A stretch of 64,000 nucleotides of DNA from Gracilimonas tropica DSM 19535 (GCF_000375425.1 NZ_AQXG01000002.1:141712-205711); one strand, 5' to 3'; shown: positions 44,440 to 54,976, counted from the stretch's first letter. Notes: generated by a model from the letters alone, not told the origin. A program made the numbers and translations.

Positions 44440-46701
44440 TCAGATATTGGAATGAGGTCCCCGTTCAGAAATGCAAAATGTAAACTTCAGTTCAAACCGT
44501 CCTTTTGTGATAGCCTCATACTCAGCATGAAGTTGCTCAAGCTGGGCGCGAATAAGACTCAGACCCAGCGTGCCAGAGCTTTGAAATCCGGTTCCATTTT
44601 TGAACCCCGGACCATTGTCCCGGTATAAAAATTCCAGTGAATGCTCATTCACGTTCATACTAATGTCTATCTGCCCATCAAACCGTTTAAGAAAAGCATA
44701 CTTAAAGGAATTAGTAAGCAATTCATTCATTAACAACCCAAGTGGAATAGCTTGGTTGATATTGAGTTGAAAATCTTCCAGATCCAAATTTATAACAACT
44801 CCATTCACGATCTGCATGGTCTGCTCGATAGCAGGAATCAGCTTATCCAGGTAGGTCTTGATGTTAATGGAAGACAGCTTTTCCGTTTGATACATCAGCT
44901 CATGTACCATCGCGATGGAATGGATGCGATTGATACTGCGCTGCAGGGGTAACTTAACCTCCTGATCGGTATCCATACTCTGTAATTCTAAAAGTCCGGA
45001 TACTATCGCCAGGTTATTTTTTACCCGGTGATGAACCTCCGAAAGCAAGTAGGTTTTCTCTCGTAAAGCATCTTTTAGCTCTTTCTCATACTGCTTACGC
45101 TCTGTCACGTTTTGTTGTACAGAAATCCAGTGAGTGACCTTTCCCTCCTCGCCCTTTACAGGAACGATACTGAAACGTACCCAATATTTTTCCCCGTTTT
45201 TCCTGTAGTTGATGATCTCTGTTTCAAAGAATTCCTCGTTTTCAATAGCCTTACCTAATTTTTCCAACTCAACAGGATCCGAATCGGGCCCTTCTAAGAT
45301 ACTCGGAGGTTTTCCTATTATATCTTCTTTTGAGTACCCTGTTTGGTGATAAAAAGAATCATTTGCATACGTAATAACCTGACTTTGGTCGTCACCAGAT
45401 TTGGCTTTAGTAATCAAAACCGCATCTTTTGCATGCGTTATCACGGATTCCAATAATCGAAGCTGCTCTTCCTCTTTCTTCTGCCTGGTGATATCCTGCG
45501 AAAATCCCCCGATCGCGAAAATTTCTCCATCCGCATTCTTGATGGGGAATTTGGTTTCAAAAAAAGTTTGCTCGCCAACCCGATGTTCGAAACTGATACT
45601 CTTACCCTCTTCAATCACTTTTTGATCTTTGGCCTTGCACCAGTCCGAGAAATCTTTATCAAACAGATCGTAATCCGTAATGCCCGGTTCCAACTTCAGG
45701 CCCATAAAATCCTTATAAGACCTGTTAAAAAAAAGATACCGGCCTTCGGTGTCCTTCATAAAAATCACCATGGGTGCATTATCCATCATTGTGCGGAGTT
45801 GTAAACGCTGCTGCTCTGCTTTCTCCTCAATTTCTTTCCGCAGAGAAATGTCCACAAATGTGGTAATAATGCGATCAAGCTCTCCATTTTCATTCATTTG
45901 TGGCTGCGCATCCACTTCCAACCACACATATTGATCTTTAGTGGGATTGTAAACTCCCATCACCACATTTCGAACCGATTTCTTCTCTCTGATCACTATA
46001 GTCGTTGGCAGGTCATCAAAGGGAAAAGGAGTCTTATCGGGCTTAACAATATCCCAATTTTTATCATCGGCTTTAAGGCCTGATAGCTCTCTTTTTTTAA
46101 GTCCAAGCAATTCTTCTGCTTTTACATTAGAAAGTAAAATGCTTGAATCTGCATCTTGTACCAACACCCCGATTTGAAGATCATCGAAAATGTTGTTCAG
46201 CGATTTATCAAAATGCTTTTCCGCTACAGATTGTTTCTCTACAGCTACCAGGTCATACCCGGTGTGGCTGTAAAATTGTTCATCGGTTTGCTCATCCTCA
46301 AGAATGGAACACTCCCATTTTACGCTCTTATATCGATTAGTGTCTTTAAGCCTGAACCGGTAAATGGTTTCCACCGGTTGATCATCTTTTTTGTTATGGC
46401 AAGATTCAAGATTCCGATGCAGCGTTTGAAGATCGGTATCCTCAATAAGATCCGAAAGGTTGATGGGTGAGGCATCTTTTTTGGGAAGAAAGATTTTTTT
46501 GAAGTGCTTATTACTGAATAAGACATCACCCCTTGCATTCGTAATAACAAAATATAAATTTGGAGACTTAGATATCCACCCGGGGATCAAGCTTTTAAAT
46601 TTATTCTCTACCAAATCCAACTCCATCTCGATTTCATCTGAAAAGCAATTTCTCAAATTGAGACCGACTGTTTTATCCTTCCTTATAATAAATATACTCA
46701 A
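44440..46701 (-). CDS. Multi-PAS sensor histidine kinase, HisKA_2 type, cytoplasmic
   Basis: Up to 753 residues, without membrane helices. Four PAS regions are recognisable at about 45-150, 165-285, 300-405 and 420-535 (for example VITNARGDVLFSNKHFKKIF and ITYANDSFYHQTGYSKEDII). The HisKA_2 block is SEVHHRVKNNLAIVSGLLEL, and a complete ATPase domain follows with N-box LLMNELLTNSFKYAF and G1 box DNGPGF. The frame opens at TTG 46701, but an AAGGAAGG ribosome binding site lies downstream of it, so a later start (such as ATG 46626) is possible. No response regulator is adjacent. It is divergent from the 2-oxoglutarate dehydrogenase gene. Confidence 0.9.
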   Translation of the reverse strand: MSIFIIRKDKTVGLNLRNCFSDEIEMELDLVENKFKSLIPGWISKSPNLYFVITNARGDVLFSNKHFKKIFLPKKDASPINLSDLIEDTDLQTLHRNLESCHNKKDDQPVETIYRFRLKDTNRYKSVKWECSILEDEQTDEQFYSHTGYDLVAVEKQSVAEKHFDKSLNNIFDDLQIGVLVQDADSSILLSNVKAEELLGLKKRELSGLKADDKNWDIVKPDKTPFPFDDLPTTIVIREKKSVRNVVMGVYNPTKDQYVWLEVDAQPQMNENGELDRIITTFVDISLRKEIEEKAEQQRLQLRTMMDNAPMVIFMKDTEGRYLFFNRSYKDFMGLKLEPGITDYDLFDKDFSDWCKAKDQKVIEEGKSISFEHRVGEQTFFETKFPIKNADGEIFAIGGFSQDITRQKKEEEQLRLLESVITHAKDAVLITKAKSGDDQSQVITYANDSFYHQTGYSKEDIIGKPPSILEGPDSDPVELEKLGKAIENEEFFETEIINYRKNGEKYWVRFSIVPVKGEEGKVTHWISVQQNVTERKQYEKELKDALREKTYLLSEVHHRVKNNLAIVSGLLELQSMDTDQEVKLPLQRSINRIHSIAMVHELMYQTEKLSSINIKTYLDKLIPAIEQTMQIVNGVVINLDLEDFQLNINQAIPLGLLMNELLTNSFKYAFLKRFDGQIDISMNVNEHSLEFLYRDNGPGFKNGTGFQSSGTLGLSLIRAQLEQLHAEYEAITKGRFELKFTFCISERGPHSNI

Positions 46702-46916
46702 TAAACGGATGTAAACCTACGCGCGGTAATAAAGGCTTTTTCCTGTTACATGTTGTGACAAAAGTACCGGCAGAAATTATCGTTTTTTAAGAATCTAATT
46801 CTTAATTTTGAGGTCATTCAAAAATCACTCTAAATCGGTTTTTTTGAACCATTTTAAAGGATTTTTCATTAGCACATTAAATCGCTGCCAAAACATCGCA
46901 CGAGGATAACATACCA

Positions 46917-49900
46917 TTGAAATCACTTGAAGCCGTCTTCGGTCCTAACTCCGCCCTTGTAGAAGAACTATACGATCAGTATCAATCCGATCCCTCCTCG
47001 GTTCCTGCCCATTGGAAACGCTATTTTGATGAGCTCGAAGGGAAACCGGTTGATGCGTCCGAACCTGAAGAACTCCAACCTGTTAAAACACCAACTCAGG
47101 CCCCCTCGAATGGAGACACTAAGGTTCAGGCCAAAGAACAGGAGGAAAAGAAAAAGCCGGAAGCAAAGAAAGAACCTGAAGCTCCCAAAAATGCAACGCT
47201 TGAGAAGATCAAAGGGGTAGCTACTAAGATCGTTGAGAATATGGATGAGTCGCTGGAAGTGCCAACGGCAACTTCATTGCGTGTGCTTCCTGTTAAAATG
47301 ATGGTAGAAGACCGAACCATCATCAACCGACATTTACTGCGTCGCCACGAACCCAAGGCTTCATTCACCCATTTCATTGCCTGGGCGATAATCCGTGCAC
47401 TTAAAGAATTTCCAAACTTAAACAGCTCTTATTTATACCAGGATGGGAATCACTACCGCGTGATCCCTGATTCTGTAAATCTCGGTGTTGCTGTTGACCT
47501 TGAAAGCAGAGACGGTTCCCGAAACCTTGTGGTGCCAAACATCAAAGGCGTAGACAAAATGAACTTCAAAGAGTTCTTACACGCCTACGCTGAACTGATC
47601 GATAAAGCCCGGAATGGAAATCTACAAATCGAGGATTTCCAGGGTACCACTATCAGCATTACAAATCCCGGCACCATTGGCACTGTTTCTTCGGTTCCCC
47701 GATTGATGAAAACACAGGGAGCCATTATTGCTACCGGAGCCATCGACTACCCGGCTGAATACCGTGCGATGTCCAAAGAAGTGCTCAATCAACTTGGGGT
47801 TAGCAAGGTGATGACGGTTACTTCAACTTATGATCATCGCATTATTCAGGGGGCCGAATCCGGTATGTTCCTGAAGAAAATTGATGACCTGCTGAGCGGA
47901 CAGGAAGATTTTTACGACCAGATCTTTGCCGATCTGGATATTCCTTATGAGCCGCTACCCTACGGAGAAGATACGTACTCCGGACCATTTTCCGGCGGTG
48001 CCAATACGCTTGAACACGATCAGCGCGTGGTTGGTGTTTGGCGACTTATCAATATGTATCGCATGCGCGGACATGTGCTCGCGGATCTTGATCCTCTTGG
48101 TAAAGAACCGGGCAAAAATCCGGAACTGGATCTCGAATATTATGGACTTTCTCTTTGGGATCTTGACCGCGAATTCTACTGTGGTGGACTCGGAGGCAAA
48201 GAAAGAGCGACCTTGCGCGAAATCATCAGTTTGCTGCGGGATACTTATTGCGGAAATATTGGTGTAGAATACATGCACCTGCTTGATCTTGAGGAACGCA
48301 AATGGCTGCGGGAATCTATGGAATCCACCGGCAACAATGCTCAGCTTTCTAAAGATGACAAACGAGAGATCCTTCACAAGTTAAATCAAGCGATGGCTTT
48401 TGAGGAATTTCTGCACAAAAAATACATTGGTCACAAACGTTTTTCCCTGGAAGGAGCCGACACGCTCATCCCGATGATTCACTTTATGCTGGAACGCGCC
48501 GGGGAGCATGGTATCGAGAAATTCTTCATGGGTATGGCACACCGAGGCCGGCTAAATATGCTGGTGAATATTATGAATAAGCCGTACCACCGCGTATTTG
48601 CAGAATTCGAAGGAAATATTGATCCAGATTCTATTCAAGGTTCCGGGGACGTGAAATATCACCTTGGAGCAAAAGGCATTCACAAAACCGCCAATGGCTC
48701 TGAGATCGAGCTGCAACTAATGCCCAATCCTTCCCACCTTGAGGCAGTAAATCCGGTGGTTGAGGGGGCCGTTCGCGCCATGCAGGATCATCACGAAAAA
48801 GAAGATCCGCAAAAGCGTGTCGTTCCTGTTTTAATGCACGGTGATGCTGCTTTTGCAGGTCAGGGTGTGGTTGCTGAAACCTTGAATATGTCTCAGTTAG
48901 ATGGATATAAGACCGGTGGAACCATGCATATCATCATCAATAATCAGATTGGATTTACGACCCTTCCAAAAGACGGGCGTTCTACAGAATATGCTTCCGA
49001 TTTGGCCAAGATGATTCTTGCCCCAATTTTCCATGTAAATGGGGATACTCCGGAAGCGGCCGTTCACGCCATCCAAATGGCGCTCGATTACCGTCAGAAA
49101 TTCGGTAAAGATGTGATCATCGATCTTATTGGCTATCGTAAGCACGGCCATAATGAAGGTGATGAGCCTGCATTTACACAACCGGGCATGTATAAAGAAA
49201 TTAACGATCACGCTCCCGTTCGCGATGTATATACCGATCATTTAGTGAAGGTTGGAGAGCTCACAAAAGAAGAGACACAACAGATCTTCGATGAATTTGA
49301 TCAGTTGTTGCAAGAAGCTTTTGAGGATGCCAAAAAAGCACCAAATCTCGAAGTGACCGACAATCTCATCGATCGAACCGAAACGCCTCAGGATGAGTGG
49401 AAAGCATATCCGGATACGACCTATCCTGCTGAGGAGCTCAAGGAAATTGCAGTCAAACTCAACACCGTTCCAAAAGATTTTGATGCCAATCCCAAGTTGC
49501 TCAAACAACTGGCAAAACGTGCAGAAATCGTTGATAAAAACGAGAAAAAGATCGATTGGGGTTTTGCTGAATTACTGGCTTTCGGTTCACTCCTGAAAAC
49601 AGGAACTACAATTAGATTGACGGGTCAGGATGTAGAGCGTGGAACTTTCTCACACCGACATTCGGTACTTCACGGTACGGAAACCAATCAAAAATTTGTA
49701 CCCCTAAACAATCTTTCCGACGATCAAGCTCGCTTTCATGTATATAACAGTTTGCTAAGTGAATTTGCGGCTCTTGGATTTGAATTCGGATACAGCGCTG
49801 AAAAACTGGATGCCCTTGTGATCTGGGAAGCTCAGTTTGGTGATTTTGCCAACGGAGCGCAGATCATCATTGATCAGTTTGTTAGCTCGAGCGAAGCCAA

Positions 49901-50579
49901 ATGGGGACAGAAAACAGCTCTGGTCATGAACTTGCCACATGGATACGAAGGACAGGGACCGGAGCACTCCTCTGCCCGACTCGAGCGATTCCTGCAGCTT
50001 TGTGCCGAAGATAACATGCAGGTAATGAACCTGACTACCCCGGCTCAATATTATCACATGCTTCGTCGTCAGGCGCTTCAGGAAACCAAACGTCCTGCTG
50101 TCCTGATGACTCCGAAAAGCTTGCTCAGGCATCCAATGGCAACCTCAAGTCGGGATGAACTGGCCGATGGAAAATTTCAGCCGTTCATCGTAGATAAAGA
50201 TTATACGGATCCGAAATCCATTAAGCGGTTGGTCATTTGTTCCGGAAAGGTGTATTACGATCTGCTGAAATACCGTCAGGAGAATGAGATCGAAGATGTA
50301 GCCATTGCCCGACTCGAACAATTCTATCCATTTGCGGATGAAGAGATCGAGGAGCAGCTCAAAGATTTCACTTCCGTGAAGGATATTGTCTGGTGTCAGG
50401 AAGAACCCAAGAACATGGGGGCCTGGACTTTCGTAGCCCCCCGATTTATGGAGCTTCTTCAGGATGGACAAAAGATCCGGTATGTCGGACGACAGGCTTC
50501 CGCTTCTCCTGCTGCTGGACAGAAGAAGATCCACGAGGCTGAGCAAAATAAACTTGTGGAAGATGCGATGAACGTTTAA
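46917..50579 (+). CDS. kgd: Fused 2-oxoglutarate dehydrogenase: succinyltransferase (E2) catalytic domain plus E1 (Kgd type)
   Basis: A 1220-residue protein with the layout of actinobacterial Kgd. Residues 1-40 are the E1-type N-terminal helix (FGPNSALVEELYDQYQSDPS). A charged Pro/Lys/Glu linker runs to about 90. An E2 acyltransferase core spans about 95-345, with the catalytic DHRIIQG at about 306. The thiamine-diphosphate E1 part runs from about 360 to the end (AHRGRLNMLVNIMNKPYHRV; GDAAFAGQG at about 642; NNQIGFTT; RHSVLHGTE; WCQEEPKNMGAW). No lipoyl domain is present, so lipoyl groups must come from another protein. The start is TTG with GAGGA 10 bases upstream. It decarboxylates 2-oxoglutarate to make succinyl-CoA in the citric acid cycle. 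It is a single-gene unit ended by a strong terminator. Confidence 0.95.
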   Translation: MKSLEAVFGPNSALVEELYDQYQSDPSSVPAHWKRYFDELEGKPVDASEPEELQPVKTPTQAPSNGDTKVQAKEQEEKKKPEAKKEPEAPKNATLEKIKGVATKIVENMDESLEVPTATSLRVLPVKMMVEDRTIINRHLLRRHEPKASFTHFIAWAIIRALKEFPNLNSSYLYQDGNHYRVIPDSVNLGVAVDLESRDGSRNLVVPNIKGVDKMNFKEFLHAYAELIDKARNGNLQIEDFQGTTISITNPGTIGTVSSVPRLMKTQGAIIATGAIDYPAEYRAMSKEVLNQLGVSKVMTVTSTYDHRIIQGAESGMFLKKIDDLLSGQEDFYDQIFADLDIPYEPLPYGEDTYSGPFSGGANTLEHDQRVVGVWRLINMYRMRGHVLADLDPLGKEPGKNPELDLEYYGLSLWDLDREFYCGGLGGKERATLREIISLLRDTYCGNIGVEYMHLLDLEERKWLRESMESTGNNAQLSKDDKREILHKLNQAMAFEEFLHKKYIGHKRFSLEGADTLIPMIHFMLERAGEHGIEKFFMGMAHRGRLNMLVNIMNKPYHRVFAEFEGNIDPDSIQGSGDVKYHLGAKGIHKTANGSEIELQLMPNPSHLEAVNPVVEGAVRAMQDHHEKEDPQKRVVPVLMHGDAAFAGQGVVAETLNMSQLDGYKTGGTMHIIINNQIGFTTLPKDGRSTEYASDLAKMILAPIFHVNGDTPEAAVHAIQMALDYRQKFGKDVIIDLIGYRKHGHNEGDEPAFTQPGMYKEINDHAPVRDVYTDHLVKVGELTKEETQQIFDEFDQLLQEAFEDAKKAPNLEVTDNLIDRTETPQDEWKAYPDTTYPAEELKEIAVKLNTVPKDFDANPKLLKQLAKRAEIVDKNEKKIDWGFAELLAFGSLLKTGTTIRLTGQDVERGTFSHRHSVLHGTETNQKFVPLNNLSDDQARFHVYNSLLSEFAALGFEFGYSAEKLDALVIWEAQFGDFANGAQIIIDQFVSSSEAKWGQKTALVMNLPHGYEGQGPEHSSARLERFLQLCAEDNMQVMNLTTPAQYYHMLRRQALQETKRPAVLMTPKSLLRHPMATSSRDELADGKFQPFIVDKDYTDPKSIKRLVICSGKVYYDLLKYRQENEIEDVAIARLEQFYPFADEEIEEQLKDFTSVKDIVWCQEEPKNMGAWTFVAPRFMELLQDGQKIRYVGRQASASPAAGQKKIHEAEQNKLVEDAMNV

Positions 50580-50616
50580 CCGATAATCGGTTCATTTCTT
50601 TGCAAAGAATGTAGCC

Positions 50617-50655
50617 AAAAGCCCATGCACAACTTGTTGTGCATGGGCTTTTTTT
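50617..50655 (+). terminator. Strong terminator of the 2-oxoglutarate dehydrogenase gene
   Basis: A perfect 16-bp stem (50617-50632 with 50637-50652, core GCCCATGCACAA) with a CTTG loop and a T-run. It begins 37 bases after the stop codon. The stem is also flanked by A-rich sequence, so it could work in both directions. Confidence 0.95.
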
Positions 50656-50724
50656 ATACACCTAAATTTGTTTCATCTACTGTTTTTGTTTAAGATATGT
50701 CCATAATTTCATCAAACTGATTTT

Positions 50725-53700
50725 ATGTACAGCCTTCAAAAAACATTTATAGCATCTCTCACCTTTCTTCTTCTTTTCTCTTTTGGGATTAAGGCTCAGG
50801 ACTTAAAATTCAATTCAAAAACCGCCAAGTCCACAGGCGAGACACTTTACCAAGTTCGGGTCGATGAATCTGTTTTACTGAATTCGTTAAAAGAAGGTCA
50901 AAATCTGGAATTAGAGTTGAATGGGAAACGATATATCCAACAAGTTAAAAGAATGAAACCCCTCAAATTTGGCTACAGAGGTATTTCAGGAATGCCCATT
51001 GAAGGGAACAGCCATAGTTATTTGTTACTTAAGGATAGGAAGCTGTCAGGTGTTTTGCATTTTGAAGGCACTCCTTTTCGCCTCTCTTTTGAAAAGGGTG
51101 AATACCGCTTCTTTGAGATTACAGAAGAAGCTCATTCCTGTGCTTTTGATGCTACGATTTATCCTCGAAATCATTCAAAATCAATAACAAAAACCGGCGG
51201 AGAAAATGCCATTCCAAGTTATGATCCGGAAGACTATAGCGATACCACCACCGTGGATGTGCTGGTGCTGTACACAACAGCCGCTAAAGAATGGGCCGCT
51301 AACAGTTCTAATGTGACTGACATTTTTGAATTGATCGCTTTAAATGAAAGCTTCAAAAATACGATCATAGATAACTCTGAGTTGGCGTTAAAGATTCGCT
51401 TTGTTAATTACCTGGAAATTGCTGATAACAATGAAACTTCAGCATCAGATATTTTAACTGATATGGCTTTGAATACCTATACAGGCTCCCCGGATACGGT
51501 AGATATTCATGCACTTCAGGATCAATATGGAGCCGATTTAGTTACCATTTATGAATATTTCAATGACGGTACAGGAGGAATTGGATACCGCCCAAATGAA
51601 GTGGGGGGTACTCCGGATTATGGGTTTTCTGTAAACCGAGTGCAACAACTCTACTTCACTTATACAGTGATGCACGAATTAGGGCATAATTTTGGGAACG
51701 CTCACGGACGAACCCAAGCCAACAATGCAGCCGGTGAAAAAGGCGGTATTTTCCAATTTTCTACGGGACATTCTTTTTCTGGCTCCAGCTCAAATGAATA
51801 TGTAACCGTCATGCACTATGAAGGCTTGTCGAGTGGAGGAAGTGCCGAAACAGTACCTTATTTTTCAAATCCCAGGGTTACTTATGAAGATTCACTAACC
51901 GGTTCTTATTCAGGTGCCGGAGGCCCGTCTGATAACACTTTGTCTATGAGCATTTCAAAAAAATGGATCGCTGATTACCAAACCACGGTGATCGATCCTC
52001 CCTCATTATCTCTATCTACCACTGCTATTGAGGATACGGTGTATCCTTCCGGCGTTTCTGTCAGAGATATCATCATTGACAACACAGGTGATTCAGATTT
52101 AGAGATCTATCTTGATGGAGAAATGAACTACTCTACAAGCCTGAAAAGCAGAAAATCAAAGACCATAAAACAACCTTTAGAGATTTCGTACGGCTTTGAG
52201 GAATCCGAAGGATATGAAACAGGTAGCTATTCAGGATATAACAACTGGAAAACCACAAATGATGACCTCAACTTTGAGATTACAACTGCTCAGGCATTTT
52301 CCGGAAGTCAGTCTTTGCGAGTTCCTATGTACTCAAATTATCCAAGCCTGCTTTCACCCTATTTTGCCACCTCCTCCAGATACAGTGACTATTACATTTC
52401 TTTTAAGGCATACATGGAAGGATCACCGAGCGCCATTGTCAAGTTTCCATCCAGTGAAGATATTTCATCCGGGTTTTGGTTGCAGGATGACAATCAGATA
52501 AGATATTATGAAAATTCCGATGGATTATATTATTCCTACGGAGAAACCTACTCAAATAATAACTGGCATGATTTTTCAATTACTCTTACAGCTGATAATG
52601 GCGGAGAAGCAGGTTACATTTTTGATAATGGAACAACAAGAACCAGATCAAGCGGGTTGAATTTTCCGGAAATGCTTGAGATCTCCCTTCAAAGCAGCAA
52701 CAGTTCTGACTACATATATATTGATGATCTTCAAATTACAGCCAACGACCTTTACGGTCCTGCCTTGTCCATCAGTGATAACAGCCTGACGATTCCGGCA
52801 GGAACCACTGATACCATCTCTGTTACTTTTTATGGGAACGGCTATACGGAAGGAATTTACGACGGGACTATTTACGTGGAAACAAACGATCCCAACAATG
52901 CTTCAATGACCATACCGGTCGACCTTCATATCGATCCCTATAACCTGTATTCCAATGATGAATTTGCCGTTGAACTTACCGGTCAGGAAGGATTCAGAAT
53001 GCTAACCGCACCAACCGATGTCAACCTCATGAATTTCCTTGAGTCTTTGCATACGCAAGGTGCACTTAATGCTGATTACAGTGGCGGCAGTCCCAATGTT
53101 TGGATCTGGAACAATGCTTTTGCCGGAAATTCAAACTCCGGATGGAATCCGGTTGCCGATCTCGATACCACAATCTCTGCCGGTAACGCTTTTCTCATAT
53201 ATGTGTTCAATGAAGACATTTTCGGTGATTCTACCAGTCGTGGATTTCCGAAACTACTTACCGTTAATGGTTCACCCACCGATGTAGCTTCCCCTGATAT
53301 CAACCAAAATGAGAATAGTTTTACTTTGGTTGGGAATCCTTTTCCCGCGACTGTTGACTGGGATGAAATTTATCAAAATTCAGGGACTACCGAACTTTCA
53401 GGATCAATTTATGCTTATGATCCGGTTTCATCACAATGGAAATCCTATAACAGTGTTACCGGTGTCGGAGATCTTGCCAACGGTTTAATAAGGCCTTTTC
53501 AAGGGTTTTTTGTACAATCCTCCGGTTCAATTTCGAGTGAATCTTCTCTGGTATTTGAATCGAATGATGCCACTGCCGGAGGAGAATTCTATGGCAAGAA
53601 CAAGAATAAAAGTCTTTATGGACGTTTTGAGATTTCGACAAAAGAGCAGACTCTGAGAAACAGTTCATATATAGTGATTCACGAAGAAGCCAAAAAGACC

Positions 53701-54360
53701 AAAGATGATCTTGATGCTGTAGAGATGCCCCCTTTTACGGCTGAGTATCTGAGTTTATCATTCCAAAGTGAAGATGAAACGGCGTTAGATATAAATGCAA
53801 TTCCTGATTTCGGTCAGTCAATTACTATACCTGTTTCTATCCGAAGCTCGAATGCAGATCCGGTACTTTTTAGTATAACTGATGCTTACAATATGGATGA
53901 TATTTCCATTTACTTGAACAGTGAAAAATGGTCTAAACCTATCAGCCTGAACCAAAAGATCGAACTGGATGTGCATCCTCTTGAATCCTCTTCACAAAAA
54001 CTACTTACAAAAACTGCTTCCATCGAATTTGGTAATGATCTAAGCCTTACGTTCTTAAAACAGAACACGGCTACTGTTGAAGAATCAGCCTTGCCGAAAA
54101 CATTTTCTCTGATGCAAAATTATCCGAATCCATTTAATCCCGTAACTGCTATCGAGTTTGGCCTTCCTCAAAAAGCATTCATTACACTTTCGGTTTATAA
54201 TACCCTGGGACAATTGGTTGAAATACTTGTTGACGAATCTCTGTCTGCAGGATTTCATTCCTATTCCTTCGATGCCTCCAATCTTTCAAGCGGAGTGTAT
54301 CTTTATAAACTTGAGGCGGGCACATTTGTAAGTACTAAAAAGATGATTCTTGTGAAATAA
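50725..54360 (+). CDS. Large secreted metalloprotease (reprolysin-like) with type IX sorting domain
   Basis: A 1211-residue exported protein. The signal peptide spans about residues 1-24 (SLTFLLLFSFGIKAQ). A propeptide runs to about 170, then a metzincin catalytic domain with VMHELGHNFGNAHGRTQ (zinc ligands at about 317, 321 and 327) and a Met-turn candidate YVTVMHYEG. Next come an immunoglobulin-like stretch (RDIIIDNTGDSDLEIYLDGE), a jelly-roll/lectin-like domain (SLRVPMYSNYPSLLSPYF to YIYIDDLQITAND), a second Ig-like module (SVTFYGNGYTEGIYDGTIYV) and a further surface region. The end is a type A sorting domain with YPNPFNPVTAIEF and a final LVK. It probably digests extracellular protein, and ATG 50725 leads directly into the signal peptide. 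Confidence 0.93.
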   Translation: MYSLQKTFIASLTFLLLFSFGIKAQDLKFNSKTAKSTGETLYQVRVDESVLLNSLKEGQNLELELNGKRYIQQVKRMKPLKFGYRGISGMPIEGNSHSYLLLKDRKLSGVLHFEGTPFRLSFEKGEYRFFEITEEAHSCAFDATIYPRNHSKSITKTGGENAIPSYDPEDYSDTTTVDVLVLYTTAAKEWAANSSNVTDIFELIALNESFKNTIIDNSELALKIRFVNYLEIADNNETSASDILTDMALNTYTGSPDTVDIHALQDQYGADLVTIYEYFNDGTGGIGYRPNEVGGTPDYGFSVNRVQQLYFTYTVMHELGHNFGNAHGRTQANNAAGEKGGIFQFSTGHSFSGSSSNEYVTVMHYEGLSSGGSAETVPYFSNPRVTYEDSLTGSYSGAGGPSDNTLSMSISKKWIADYQTTVIDPPSLSLSTTAIEDTVYPSGVSVRDIIIDNTGDSDLEIYLDGEMNYSTSLKSRKSKTIKQPLEISYGFEESEGYETGSYSGYNNWKTTNDDLNFEITTAQAFSGSQSLRVPMYSNYPSLLSPYFATSSRYSDYYISFKAYMEGSPSAIVKFPSSEDISSGFWLQDDNQIRYYENSDGLYYSYGETYSNNNWHDFSITLTADNGGEAGYIFDNGTTRTRSSGLNFPEMLEISLQSSNSSDYIYIDDLQITANDLYGPALSISDNSLTIPAGTTDTISVTFYGNGYTEGIYDGTIYVETNDPNNASMTIPVDLHIDPYNLYSNDEFAVELTGQEGFRMLTAPTDVNLMNFLESLHTQGALNADYSGGSPNVWIWNNAFAGNSNSGWNPVADLDTTISAGNAFLIYVFNEDIFGDSTSRGFPKLLTVNGSPTDVASPDINQNENSFTLVGNPFPATVDWDEIYQNSGTTELSGSIYAYDPVSSQWKSYNSVTGVGDLANGLIRPFQGFFVQSSGSISSESSLVFESNDATAGGEFYGKNKNKSLYGRFEISTKEQTLRNSSYIVIHEEAKKTKDDLDAVEMPPFTAEYLSLSFQSEDETALDINAIPDFGQSITIPVSIRSSNADPVLFSITDAYNMDDISIYLNSEKWSKPISLNQKIELDVHPLESSSQKLLTKTASIEFGNDLSLTFLKQNTATVEESALPKTFSLMQNYPNPFNPVTAIEFGLPQKAFITLSVYNTLGQLVEILVDESLSAGFHSYSFDASNLSSGVYLYKLEAGTFVSTKKMILVK

Positions 54361-54385
54361 TCCACTCAAATTTTAACTCAGACCA

Positions 54386-54976
54386 ATGGCAAAGAAAACC
54401 GTAGATCAGATCTTATCGAAACATCCAAAATGGGAGGAAGGCCTTGCTCGCCTTCGAAATTTACTCATTCAAACCGACCTGAAAGAAACCATAAAATGGA
54501 ACATGCCGGTCTATACTATCGATGGAAAAAATGTAGTTGGTTTGGGTGGCTTCAAACATCATTTTGGCATTTGGTTCTTCCAGGGTGCCTTGCTTCACGA
54601 TTCTGAAGGAAAATTAGAGAATGCTCAAGAAGGAAAAACAAAAGCCATGCGGCAATTACGATTTTCTTCTATAGAGGAAATTGATGATACCGTTGTATTG
54701 GGCTTCGTCCAACAAGCCATAGACAACCAAAAGACCGGAAAAGAAGTAAAAATAGACCTTAAACGGGAAGCCAAAATCCCGCCTTTACTGAAGGAAGCTT
54801 TTTCTGAAGACAAAGAACTGAAGTCGCAATTTAAGTCTCTCACTCCCGGTCGACAAAGAGAATATGCCGAATATATTTCTGAAGCCAAACAAGAAGCCAC
54901 TAAACAGCGCCGTCTTGAAAAGATCATTCCTCTGATCCAAAAAGGCGTGGGATTGAATGATAAGTATCAGAAGTAG
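54386..54976 (+). CDS. DUF1801/YdeI-family protein
   Basis: A 196-residue cytoplasmic protein. The N-terminal half matches the DUF1801 fold (ETIKWNMPVYTIDGKNVVGL and HHFGIWFFQGALLHD). The C-terminal part is the helical YdeI/OmpD-associated module (LTPGRQREYAEYISEAKQEA, TKQRRLEKIIPLI). Family members are widespread and linked loosely to stress or iron-sulfur/heme chemistry, without a firm biochemical role. It starts 25 bases after the metalloprotease gene on the same strand, so it may be read from the same transcript. Confidence 0.88.
   Translation: MAKKTVDQILSKHPKWEEGLARLRNLLIQTDLKETIKWNMPVYTIDGKNVVGLGGFKHHFGIWFFQGALLHDSEGKLENAQEGKTKAMRQLRFSSIEEIDDTVVLGFVQQAIDNQKTGKEVKIDLKREAKIPPLLKEAFSEDKELKSQFKSLTPGRQREYAEYISEAKQEATKQRRLEKIIPLIQKGVGLNDKYQK

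Noticed and set aside
44440-46701. LOV-type photoreceptor in the fourth PAS domain
   Set aside because: The region GKPPSILEGPDSD resembles the LOV core loop in position but lacks the flavin-binding cysteine motif.
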